Position numbers and translations under genes: made by a program. The notes under the pieces were generated by a model, which saw nothing but the letters and a program-made list of their open reading frames with translations, did not search any database and was not told where the DNA came from. From positions 1 through 8,026 of the forward strand of contig CABKMN010000106.1 of NCBI GenBank assembly GCA_902373525.1: a stretch of 8,026 nucleotides of DNA, read 5' to 3'. Of the stretch, positions 1 through 5,093 are shown one piece after another; position 1 is the first letter of the stretch, and each line of letters starts with the position of its first letter. This DNA comes from an uncultured Bilophila sp. Lineage in GTDB: Bacteria > Desulfobacterota > Desulfovibrionia > Desulfovibrionales > Desulfovibrionaceae.

Positions 1-35
1 GAAAGGTTCCCCTTCCCCTCCCCAAACCCCACCCC
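1..35. other. Pyrimidine-rich tract with five CCCC runs at window edge
   Basis: C-runs of four lie at 9-12, 15-18, 20-23, 27-30 and 32-35, separated by one to three bases, so the minus strand has five GGGG runs with very short loops. This is a textbook G-quadruplex motif (i-motif on the plus strand). The first 23 bases also resemble the 3' arm of the hairpin that follows hypD at 8001-8026, so this may be the cut-off right half of a terminator for a gene left of the window. No gene is visible in 1-152. Confidence 0.55.
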
Positions 36-140
36 ATCCTCTTCAAAGACTTTCGCCTTCATCGAATCCCTGTTCGGGGGATGCGGAGAACGCGACGGGC
101 GAGGTGGTATCGAAAATTTTGGGGAAAGAAATTCGGAGCA

Positions 141-148
141 AAGGGAGG
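141..148 (+). promoter_or_regulatory. Shine-Dalgarno site that sets the ispH start
   Basis: AAGGGAGG ends four bases before the ATG at 153. The in-frame ATG at 81 has no comparable site, so this element selects 153 as the start. Confidence 0.75.
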
Positions 149-152
149 CAAG

Positions 153-1007
153 ATGGAAATACTTCGCGCCAAGACGGCGGGGTTCTGCATGGGCGTGGGG
201 CTTGCCCTGCGCAAGCTGGATCAGGCCCTGAAGGAACATCAGGACGCCGGAGAAGGGCGGCTGGTGATGCTCGGGCCGATCATCCACAACCCGCAGGTGC
301 TCGACGCCTACACGCGGCGGGGCGTGGTCTGCGCGCATTCGCTGGACGACGTCCGGCCCGGCGACACGGTGGTCATCCGCGCGCACGGCATCCCCCGCGA
401 TGAAGAAGCCCGTCTGCTCGGCATCGGGGCGCGGGTGCTCGACGCGACGTGTCCGCGGGTCAAACAGGCGCAGCTCGCCATCGACGAAGCCACCAGACCG
501 GGGACGTCGCTCTACCTGTTCGGCGAGACCGAACATCCGGAGGTGCGAGGACTCGTTTCGTACGCGAACAGCCCCTGCTCCGTCTTCGGAAGTCTCGGGG
601 AGCTGGAGGCCATGCAGACGTTCAGGGAGGAACAGGACGTGGTGCTGGCGGCCCAGACCACGCAGGAACGGGAGGAATTCGAAGCGATCAGGAAACGGCT
701 GGAGAGCGCGCATTCGCTGGTGGTGCTCGACACCATCTGCGACGCCACCCGCAGGCGGCAGCAGGAAGCGCAGGCCCTTTCGCAGCGGGCCGAAGCCATG
801 ATCGTGGTGGGAGGAAGGAGCAGCGGCAATACCCGCCGCCTCGCGGACGTCGCAAAAAGCTGCGGCATCCCGGTGTGGCACATCGAGATTCCCGAAGAGC
901 TGCCTCTTGAAGAGCTGAAGGGCTATGCCGTCGTCGGCCTCACGGCGGGCGCGTCCACGCCCAAAAGCCTCATCGACGCCGTACAGCGGACCCTCGAGAC
1001 GCTTTGA
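153..1007 (+). CDS. ispH: 4-hydroxy-3-methylbut-2-enyl diphosphate reductase (IspH/LytB)
   Basis: This is the cytosolic iron-sulfur enzyme of the last MEP-pathway step. It reduces HMBPP to a mixture of isopentenyl and dimethylallyl diphosphate. The 284 residues from the ATG at 153 are slightly short of the roughly 310 usual for the family but contain everything essential. The three cluster cysteines are C12 (in GFCMGV), C100 (in DATCPRV) and C196 (in DTICDAT). Substrate-site residues are H45 (IIHNPQV), H78 (RAHGIPR), H128 and the catalytic E130 (TEHPEV), the QTT motif at 168-170, S224 and N226 (SSGNT), and S268. The longer reading from 81 adds 24 basic, non-conserved residues and is not preferred. 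The gene appears monocistronic, with a terminator hairpin 10 bases after the stop. The family assignment is firm because all active-site positions align with the well-studied E. coli enzyme. Confidence 0.97.
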   Translation: MEILRAKTAGFCMGVGLALRKLDQALKEHQDAGEGRLVMLGPIIHNPQVLDAYTRRGVVCAHSLDDVRPGDTVVIRAHGIPRDEEARLLGIGARVLDATCPRVKQAQLAIDEATRPGTSLYLFGETEHPEVRGLVSYANSPCSVFGSLGELEAMQTFREEQDVVLAAQTTQEREEFEAIRKRLESAHSLVVLDTICDATRRRQQEAQALSQRAEAMIVVGGRSSGNTRRLADVAKSCGIPVWHIEIPEELPLEELKGYAVVGLTAGASTPKSLIDAVQRTLETL

Positions 1008-1017
1008 GGGATCACGG

Positions 1018-1045
1018 GGCGGCTGTCCGTGGACAGCCGCCTTTC
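1018..1045 (+). terminator. Rho-independent terminator after ispH
   Basis: GGCGGCTGTCC (1018-1028) pairs perfectly with GGACAGCCGCC (1031-1041), giving an 11-bp GC-rich stem with a tight GT loop. It is followed by TTTCGTT, a moderate U-tract on the plus strand. The reverse orientation lacks a T-run, so it mainly serves ispH. Confidence 0.8.
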
Positions 1046-1077
1046 GTTGAAGTCAACTGAGCTCTCCTGAAGTCGGG

Positions 1078-1344
1078 TTAGGCGCGTACCGTGGAGCCCA
1101 TGCCTTCGGCGGGTTCCAGCTTGTAGCCCATTTCAGTGGCCATCTTTTCCAGCGGCGAGATGTTGCCGGTGGTCTTCATGATATGCATAAGCGTTTCGGC
1201 GCCGAGCTTCGCGCCGGTGTCATAAGGGTTGACTTCACGCAGAAGGGTCGAATAGGGCTTGCCGACAGCCTGAGCGATAGCCTTAGCACCGATGGGGCTT
1301 TCAAGAACGAGATCATGGACGGTGGTGATAAGATCGTTCGACAT
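1078..1344 (-). CDS. Small CII/CP76-like phage regulatory protein, orphan
   Basis: This 88-residue protein resembles the phage regulatory protein CII family typified by CP76 (Pfam Phage_CP76). The body at residues 8-75 shows the family layout. An N-terminal helix (VHDLVLES) leads into a helix-turn-helix-like segment (GAKAIAQAVGKPYSTLLREVNP, 19-40), with the typical small spacer and VNPYD. A second conserved segment (KLGAETLMHIMKTTGNISPLEKMATEMGY, 46-74) follows. In phages such proteins are DNA-binding activators or repressors. No structural or integration genes are visible nearby, so it may be a domesticated host regulator. AGGAGA at 1351-1356 lies six bases before the ATG and supports this start. 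It converges with ispH and diverges from the DUF1653 gene across a repeat-rich 404-bp region. The family call is by pattern recognition; targets are unknown. Confidence 0.7.
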   Translation of the reverse strand: MSNDLITTVHDLVLESPIGAKAIAQAVGKPYSTLLREVNPYDTGAKLGAETLMHIMKTTGNISPLEKMATEMGYKLEPAEGMGSTVRA

Positions 1345-1403
1345 GGTTTTTCTCCTGCATAAAGCATTCGGTTACAGTGACGGTTCCATGTTGCCTTGCG
1401 GAC

Positions 1404-1453
1404 GTTGCCGGGACGTTCCCGGTCTGCCTCTCGGCCGGAGCACTTCCGGCAAC
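1404..1453 (-). other. Nested inverted repeats in the leader of the CII-like gene
   Basis: GTTGCCGG (1404-1411) is the exact reverse complement of CCGGCAAC (1446-1453). Between them lie GGGA-CGT-TCCC (1410-1420, overlapping the outer arm by two bases) and a weaker CTCT/GGAG pairing around 1427-1440. If transcribed from the minus-strand promoter region this could fold as a branched leader RNA. No known riboswitch is recognised. Confidence 0.35.
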
Positions 1454-1485
1454 CCCCTTCTGGCAAAAAATCCGCTTTCCGGTAA

Positions 1486-1736
1486 GGAGTATCATAGGAG
1501 TACTTATATCGGGAAACCTCGTATGAGAGGGAGTATTCTCATCCCGAACCCCCTCCCTCAAAGGGGTACTCCCCCTTCGGAGCACTCCGGGTACGCCCGT
1601 TTCCGCCTCGTGCGTACGCCGTGATATCGAAGCTAGAATCATGTGTATTTAATGCGTGTTAGCCTAATACATCTCACCCTGCGCACCTTGATGAAGCGTG
1701 CGTCGATGGGGAGTACGCCGCGTGTACTCCCCCTTC
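1486..1736. repeat. Cluster of GGAGTA/TACTCC hexamers with a 13-bp direct repeat
   Basis: GGAGTA occurs at 1486-1491, 1497-1502, 1530-1535 and 1710-1715. TACTCC occurs at 1567-1572 and 1725-1730. Two further TACTCC copies fall inside the DUF1653 gene at 1851 and 1863. The 13-mer GTACTCCCCCTTC is exact at 1566-1578 and 1724-1736. GTACGCC recurs at 1591, 1614 and 1713. Chance would give far fewer than one hexamer in this span. The first two copies are 11 bp apart and flank a minus-strand TATGAT (1491-1496). The region lies between two divergent genes and looks like an operator array, but no known regulon motif is recognised. Confidence 0.6.
1708..1732 (+). promoter_or_regulatory. Hairpin just upstream of the DUF1653 ribosome binding site
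   Basis: GGGGAGTAC (1708-1716) and GTACTCCCC (1724-1732) form a perfect 9-bp stem with a 7-base loop. It ends six bases before the GGAGG at 1739-1743. It may be an operator palindrome or an RNA hairpin influencing translation, and both arms contain the regional hexamer repeat. Confidence 0.45.
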
Positions 1737-1748
1737 ATGGAGGCCTGA

Positions 1749-2033
1749 ATGACCCCTTTCTATCGCCACTATAAAAATCGCTATTATCAGGTCGTGGGCG
1801 AGGCCCTCGACACCCGCGACGACTCCCGAGTACTCGTGTATCGCACCCTGTACTCCTCCGCGTACTCCCTCTTTACCCGGCCCGAGGGCGAATTTTTCGG
1901 CGTCGTGCGGCTTCCCGACGGCTCCGAAGTCCTGCGGTTCACTCCCGTCAACTACGACGAACTGCCCGAAGACGCCCGTTCCCGCGTCGTCCGCGAGATA
2001 CCGATCTGGAAACAAGGGAACGAGAGCGAATGA
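1749..2033 (+). CDS. DUF1653 family protein
   Basis: The protein has 94 residues. Residues 3-64 match the DUF1653 family pattern: an opening FYRHYKNRYYQVVG, the middle strand DDSRVLVYRTLY, then the SLFTRPEGEFF segment and a closing VLRF. The family forms a small beta-rich domain, and its function is unknown to me. The C-terminal 25 residues are acidic to mixed and not conserved in the family. The ATG at 1749 is preceded by GGAGG at 1739-1743, a good ribosome binding site. The gene is followed at once by a GC-rich hairpin, which suggests a single-gene transcript. Its promoter must lie in the repeat-rich region shared with the divergent CII-like regulator, so regulation by that protein is possible but unproven. 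Confidence 0.88.
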   Translation: MTPFYRHYKNRYYQVVGEALDTRDDSRVLVYRTLYSSAYSLFTRPEGEFFGVVRLPDGSEVLRFTPVNYDELPEDARSRVVREIPIWKQGNESE

Positions 2034-2037
2034 TGGA

Positions 2038-2056
2038 GCCGGGGGACTCCCCCGGC
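2038..2056 (+). terminator. GC-rich hairpin after DUF1653 gene
   Basis: GCCGGGGG (2038-2045) pairs perfectly with CCCCCGGC (2049-2056) around an ACT loop, beginning four bases after the stop codon. It is followed by AAACGTT and a long pyrimidine tract to about 2098, not a true U-run. It is probably a terminator, though a weak one by standard rules. Confidence 0.5.
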
Positions 2057-2063
2057 AAACGTT

Positions 2064-2085
2064 CCCCCGCCCCTTTCCCCTTCCC
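2064..2085. other. C-run tract, G-quadruplex-type motif on minus strand
   Basis: C-runs of 5, 4, 4 and 3 lie at 2064-2068, 2070-2073, 2077-2080 and 2083-2085, with loops G, TTT and TT. The minus strand therefore has four G-runs of three or more with short loops. The tract sits between the hairpin after DUF1653 and the next open frame. Confidence 0.45.
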
Positions 2086-2109
2086 TCTTTCCTTTCCGAA
2101 CGCTCCCGG

Positions 2110-2826
2110 ATGAGGCGGACGACTGCGGAGCCGCGCCTTGCCGTGCGTTCCCCGGCATTATACGGCGGTACGGTATGGTTCCGCTCCTCGGACCTCTCCA
2201 CCTCCAAATGGTACAATCGGAACGGCATGCCGGCGATCTCCGTCTGGCTGCTGCTCGCCGGTCTTCCGGACGGCGTCGCCCTGTCCCCGAAAGTCAGGGA
2301 AGCCGCACCCGCGCTGGCGACGCTATGCGATCTGCGGGCCGCACTGGGCCGGGAAGACTGGAAAACAGCGGGGCCGCACCTGTGCGCCGCCGCGTGGCTG
2401 GAGCAGCTCACCCCCACAGACAAGCTGCTTCAAACCGTCATGGACAACTGGCGGGCCCCCGTGGACGTGAAAACCGCCTTTCAGGGCTGGAACGGGGCCC
2501 GCATCGTGCCTCAGGGCCGGTGGCAGCGGCCTGATGCCCTGCACTGCTGGGCGGCAGGCTGGGCATCCCAAGGAACGGATGCGGGCGATCCCTTCGTCAA
2601 GGTCGCCTCGGTTCTCGGGCATGTCGATGAGGCCACCGGAAGACGCATCGCACGGATGATGCTGGCCTCGGGAGCGAAGCCGGACCTCGCGGACCGCACG
2701 GGCACCCTGCCCCGTGAGGCCGCCCGACGCTCCGGCGCGTCCGAAGGGCCGCTCAAACGGCTCGCCCCCCTTCCCCCTCCAACTCCGGACGACCCGCCGC
2801 AGCCCCGCGAGGAAACGTCCTCCTGA
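2110..2826 (+). CDS. Unrecognised protein with ankyrin-like C-terminal region
   Basis: The frame encodes up to 238 residues and has GC-rich third positions typical of a real gene. The start is uncertain. The ATG at 2110 has no ribosome binding site and the first 20 codons look less gene-like. The ATG at 2227 (residue 40) has only a weak GGAA, and GTG at 2143 is another option. The N-terminal two-thirds is helical and tryptophan-rich and matches no family I know. Residues 142-212 resemble degenerate ankyrin repeats. DALHCWAAG echoes the TALHxAA helix, and RRIARMMLASGAKPDLADRTGTLPREAARRSG (178-209) echoes the pattern VVKLLLxxGADPNxxDxxGxTPLxxAxxxG. Such repeats usually bind other proteins. The last 20 residues are proline-rich. 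No signal peptide or clear membrane segment is seen, except a short hydrophobic patch near residues 42-52. Confidence 0.65.
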   Translation: MRRTTAEPRLAVRSPALYGGTVWFRSSDLSTSKWYNRNGMPAISVWLLLAGLPDGVALSPKVREAAPALATLCDLRAALGREDWKTAGPHLCAAAWLEQLTPTDKLLQTVMDNWRAPVDVKTAFQGWNGARIVPQGRWQRPDALHCWAAGWASQGTDAGDPFVKVASVLGHVDEATGRRIARMMLASGAKPDLADRTGTLPREAARRSGASEGPLKRLAPLPPPTPDDPPQPREETSS

Positions 2827-2879
2827 TGTCCATCTCCCGCGCCTCATGAACGCAAGTCCGGCCCGGCGGCATCAAAACG

Positions 2880-2931
2880 AAACGGGACGGTTCCGCATCC
2901 GGCTTTTGCCGGACACGGAACCGTCCCGTTT
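2880..2931 (+). terminator. Very long perfect hairpin, probable two-way terminator
   Basis: AAACGGGACGGTTCCG (2880-2895) is perfectly complementary to 2916-2931, 16 bp. Inside, after a CA/CA internal loop, TCCGGC (2898-2903) pairs with GCCGGA (2908-2913) around a TTTT loop. T-rich bases follow on each strand: GTTTGATTT on plus and GTTTCGTTTT on minus. It lies between the converging ankyrin-like gene and hemL and can stop both transcripts. Confidence 0.75.
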
Positions 2932-3078
2932 GATTTCAAGAGGGCCGAGGGGAATTCGCCCCGAGAGCGGCGAAACCGTGGCCGCCGGGCCTTACGGAAC
3001 GCACGCAGGGTGATTGCCGCTCAGGTTCCGACGTGTACGACGCCGCATGACCTTACGAAATGCGCACAGGGGACTGCC
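2932..3078. other. Convergent spacer with no recognisable gene
   Basis: This stretch lies between the long hairpin and the hairpin following hemL. It holds only a minor 6-bp stem (TTCGCC 2955-2960 with GGCGAA 2969-2974). I see no gene, promoter or RNA in it. Confidence 0.6.
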
Positions 3079-3108
3079 CCGGCGGGCAGGACGCCGTCCT
3101 CCCGCCGG
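3079..3108 (-). terminator. Hairpin after hemL
   Basis: CCGGCGGG (3079-3086) pairs with CCCGCCGG (3101-3108). Inside, AGGAC (3088-3092) pairs with GTCCT (3096-3100) around GCC. The result is a 13-bp stem with one bulged base, 13 bases beyond the hemL stop. There is no U-run on the minus strand, so it is a likely but non-canonical terminator, backed up by the longer hairpin at 2880-2931. Confidence 0.5.
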
Positions 3109-3121
3109 AGGCATCGCCTTG

Positions 3122-4396
3122 CTACAGCTTGATGCCGCGCGCGGCCTCAAGGGTCTTGGCGAAATCTTCCTCGGTGTGGGCGAAGGACACCATCGCCACT
3201 TCAAAGGCCGAGGGGGCGACGAAAATGTTCCGTTCGCGCATGGCGCGGAAATACCGGGCGTACATCTCGGTGTCGGAACGCTTCACGTCCTCGAAAGTGC
3301 GGAGCGGGCCGTCGGTGAAGAACACCGTATACATGGAGGCCAAACGGTTGACCTTCACCGGCACGCCCTTGTCGCGGAGAATGGTTTCCAGCTCGGAAGC
3401 GAAGGCTTCCACGCAGGCCTCAAGCGCGGCGTAGTCGCTCTGCCTGAGCACGGACAGGGTCGCGATGCCCGCCGCCATCGCCAGCGGGTTCCCGGAAAGC
3501 GTCCCGGCCTGATAGACGTCCCCGGCGGGGGCCACGCGGGACATGTACTCCCGCTTGCCGCCGAACGCGCCCACGGGCAGACCGCCGCCGATGATCTTGC
3601 CGAGCGTGGTCAGGTCGGGCGTGATGCCGAAACGGGTCTGCGCCCCGCCGTATTCGGCGCGGAAACCGGTGATCACCTCATCCAGAATCAGCAGCGAGCC
3701 GTGGGCGTCGCACAGGCTGCGCAGTGCCTTGAGGAAACCTTCCTCGGGCAGCACCAGCCCCATGTTGCCCGCGATGGGCTCCACGATGATCGCCGCGATG
3801 TCCTCGCCATACAGGTGGAAAATGTCCTCGACCGCCTGCACGTCGTTGTAGGGGGCCAGCAGGGTGTCCCGCACCACGCTTTCCGGTACGCCGGGCGTAC
3901 CGGGGATGGACAGCGTCGCCACGCCGGAACCGGCGCTCGCGAGGAACGGATCGGCATGCCCGTGATAGCAGCCGATGAATTTCAGGACCTTGTTGCGGCC
4001 CGTCACCCCACGGGCCAGACGCAGGGCCGACATGGTGGCCTCCGTGCCGGAGTTCACCATACGCACCATGTCCATGCCGGGGAACGCATCCACGACCATC
4101 CGGGCCAGTTCGACCTCGGCGGGGCACGGCGCGCCGTAACTGGTCCCCTTCCCGGCGGCTTCGACGACCGCCTTGGTCACCTCGGGATGGGAATGCCCGA
4201 GCAGCATCGGACCCCACGATTCCACGAAATCGATCATTTCCTGACCGTCCACGGTGGTCACATGGCTCCCCTTGGCCGAGGCGATGAACAGCGGATCGGC
4301 GCCCACGCCGAGGCAGGCGCGCACGGGGCTGTTCACCCCGCCGGGAATCAGTTCGCAGGCTTCCTTAAACAGTGTATCCGAACGGGTCGTTTTCAT
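3122..4396 (-). CDS. hemL: Glutamate-1-semialdehyde 2,1-aminomutase
   Basis: This is a cytosolic PLP enzyme that converts glutamate-1-semialdehyde to 5-aminolevulinate, the committed precursor of all tetrapyrroles by the C5 route. Its 424 residues match the usual family length. Diagnostic motifs in order are PGGVNSPVRA (18-27), VNSGTEATMSALRLARG (114-130, cofactor phosphate binding), YHGHAD (144-149), LDEVITGFR (238-246) with the PLP-pyridine Asp at 239, TTLGKIIGGGLPVGAFGG (263-280) with the Schiff-base Lys267, and YQAGTLSGNPLAMAAG (295-310). GAGGAG immediately before the ATG supports the start. It is probably the last gene of the minus-strand operon after ahbB, separated by a 220-bp hairpin-rich spacer that could regulate it. 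This HemL route fits sulfate reducers, which feed siroheme into the alternative heme branch. Confidence 0.97.
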   Translation of the reverse strand: MKTTRSDTLFKEACELIPGGVNSPVRACLGVGADPLFIASAKGSHVTTVDGQEMIDFVESWGPMLLGHSHPEVTKAVVEAAGKGTSYGAPCPAEVELARMVVDAFPGMDMVRMVNSGTEATMSALRLARGVTGRNKVLKFIGCYHGHADPFLASAGSGVATLSIPGTPGVPESVVRDTLLAPYNDVQAVEDIFHLYGEDIAAIIVEPIAGNMGLVLPEEGFLKALRSLCDAHGSLLILDEVITGFRAEYGGAQTRFGITPDLTTLGKIIGGGLPVGAFGGKREYMSRVAPAGDVYQAGTLSGNPLAMAAGIATLSVLRQSDYAALEACVEAFASELETILRDKGVPVKVNRLASMYTVFFTDGPLRTFEDVKRSDTEMYARYFRAMRERNIFVAPSAFEVAMVSFAHTEEDFAKTLEAARGIKL

Positions 4397-4412
4397 AAGC
4401 TCCTCAAAAAAA

Positions 4413-4438
4413 ATGGCTGTGTGCGGCGCATCGCCGCA
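4413..4438 (-). promoter_or_regulatory. Hairpin plus T-run just upstream of hemL
   Basis: On the minus strand TGCGGCG-ATG-CGCCGCA forms a perfect 7-bp stem (4422-4438). CACAGCCA and a run of eight T follow, and then the hemL ribosome binding site. This resembles an attenuator, although the T-run starts eight bases after the stem, farther than usual for an intrinsic terminator. No anti-terminator partner or known riboswitch is recognised. Confidence 0.4.
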
Positions 4439-4439
4439 T

Positions 4440-4616
4440 CCGTCTTCCGAAAGGAAACGGGGCCCTCACCCCGCCCCCAGAGCGGAGCGCCCTTGAAAAC
4501 CTCACGTTTCAAAGGCCCATGCCGCCGAAGGACACGCTCCCCGGCGGCATCCGCGCCGCTCGCGGCGGGCGGTCTGTCCGCCGCCCCGCCTTCCGGCGCT
4601 GCAACGCCGAAAAGCC
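4440..4616 (-). other. Hairpin-rich ahbB-hemL spacer
   Basis: The spacer contains a row of inverted repeats and no convincing gene. CCGT-TTCC pairs with GGAA-ACGG (4440-4460, one bulge, GAAA loop). CCTTGAAAAC pairs imperfectly with GTTTCAAAGG (4491-4515). ATGCCGCCG (4519-4527) pairs perfectly with CGGCGGCAT (4542-4550). CGCCGC pairs with GCGGCG (4554-4567), GGCGG with CCGCC (4568-4582), and CGGCG with CGCCG (4594-4609). The last lies eight bases from the ahbB stop and may terminate or slow transcription. High GC makes some pairings likely by chance, but the density is notable. Confidence 0.45.
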
Positions 4617-5093
4617 CTAAAAATACGTCATGGACGTCTTCTTCAATTCCTCAAGGCTGTCGAGCACGGCGTACTCGTCGAGCGTGGTGCCCCGGCGCAG
4701 TTCGTCGATGACCTCGCGGCATTCCTCCTCGCTGCGTCCGTGCACCATCGTGTACAGGGTGTACGGCCAGTCCGGGGCCGACGTCGGACGGAAATACACA
4801 TGGGAAATCCGGGGGTTCTTGGCGGCGAATTCGCCCGCGGCCTCGCTCTCGGCCTCGTCCACGATCCACGCCACCATCGCGTTGTACGACCAGGCGGTCC
4901 TCTGGTGCTTGATGCTGGCGCCGAAACGGCGGATGGCGCCGTCCTCCTTAAGGCGGCGGAGCAGGTTCAGCACCGTCTCCTCGTCGGTCCCCACCTCGCG
5001 GGCGATGTCCGCATACGGCGTCAGCGTGTCGGGAAGCTGATACTGGACAATGCGCAGGATGGCGCGCTCGGTGTCGGTAAATTCAATGCTCAT
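4617..5093 (-). CDS. ahbB: Siroheme decarboxylase subunit (AhbB-like, Lrp/AsnC fold)
   Basis: This 158-residue protein belongs to the AhbA/AhbB/NirDLGH family. Its members have an AsnC/Lrp-like fold but act as enzymes, decarboxylating the C12 and C18 acetates of siroheme to give 12,18-didecarboxysiroheme. In sulfate reducers this feeds heme b synthesis. Residues 5-60 form a winged-helix-like domain ending in the family signature GAIRRFGASIKHQ (52-64). Residues 66-145 form the ferredoxin-like half, with NAMVAWIV (71-78), ISHVYFRP (96-103), DWPYTLYTMVHGR (108-120) and the C-terminal ELKKTSMTYF (149-158). H63, H98 and H118 are candidate functional histidines. The HVYFRP, MVHGR and KKTSMTYF pattern points to the beta subunit, but alpha versus beta is judged from memory. 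The start overlaps the upstream gene's stop by ATGA, with AAGGAT as the binding site. An older automatic label might be AsnC-family regulator. Confidence 0.85.
   Translation of the reverse strand: MSIEFTDTERAILRIVQYQLPDTLTPYADIAREVGTDEETVLNLLRRLKEDGAIRRFGASIKHQRTAWSYNAMVAWIVDEAESEAAGEFAAKNPRISHVYFRPTSAPDWPYTLYTMVHGRSEEECREVIDELRRGTTLDEYAVLDSLEELKKTSMTYF

Noticed and set aside
1..62. Short minus-strand open frame running off the left edge from an ATG at 62
   Set aside because: It reads through the G-run tract and gives a Gly/Glu/Lys-rich low-complexity peptide, as expected of a terminator or purine repeat, not a gene.
81..152. Longer ispH reading from the ATG at 81
   Set aside because: It adds 24 basic residues absent from the family and has no ribosome binding site, while 153 has AAGGGAGG at good spacing and places Cys12 as in known IspH.
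1292..1642. Overlapping open frames on both strands in the CII/DUF1653 intergenic region
   Set aside because: Composition is not protein-like, they overlap the start of the CII-like gene, and no ribosome binding site or family match is seen.
1665..1670. TAATAC with TGTATT (1644-1649) as a promoter for the DUF1653 gene
   Set aside because: The spacing is 15 bases and the -35 match is poor; it is only the most AT-rich spot in the region.
1674..2423. 249-codon minus-strand open frame opposite DUF1653
   Set aside because: It is antisense to a recognised family and to part of the next gene; its translation is low-complexity and lacks a plausible start.
3014..4711. 565-codon plus-strand open frame opposite hemL
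   Set aside because: It is a mirror frame caused by high GC; the His/Gly/Arg-rich translation is typical of antisense to a GC-rich gene, and hemL on the other strand is certain.
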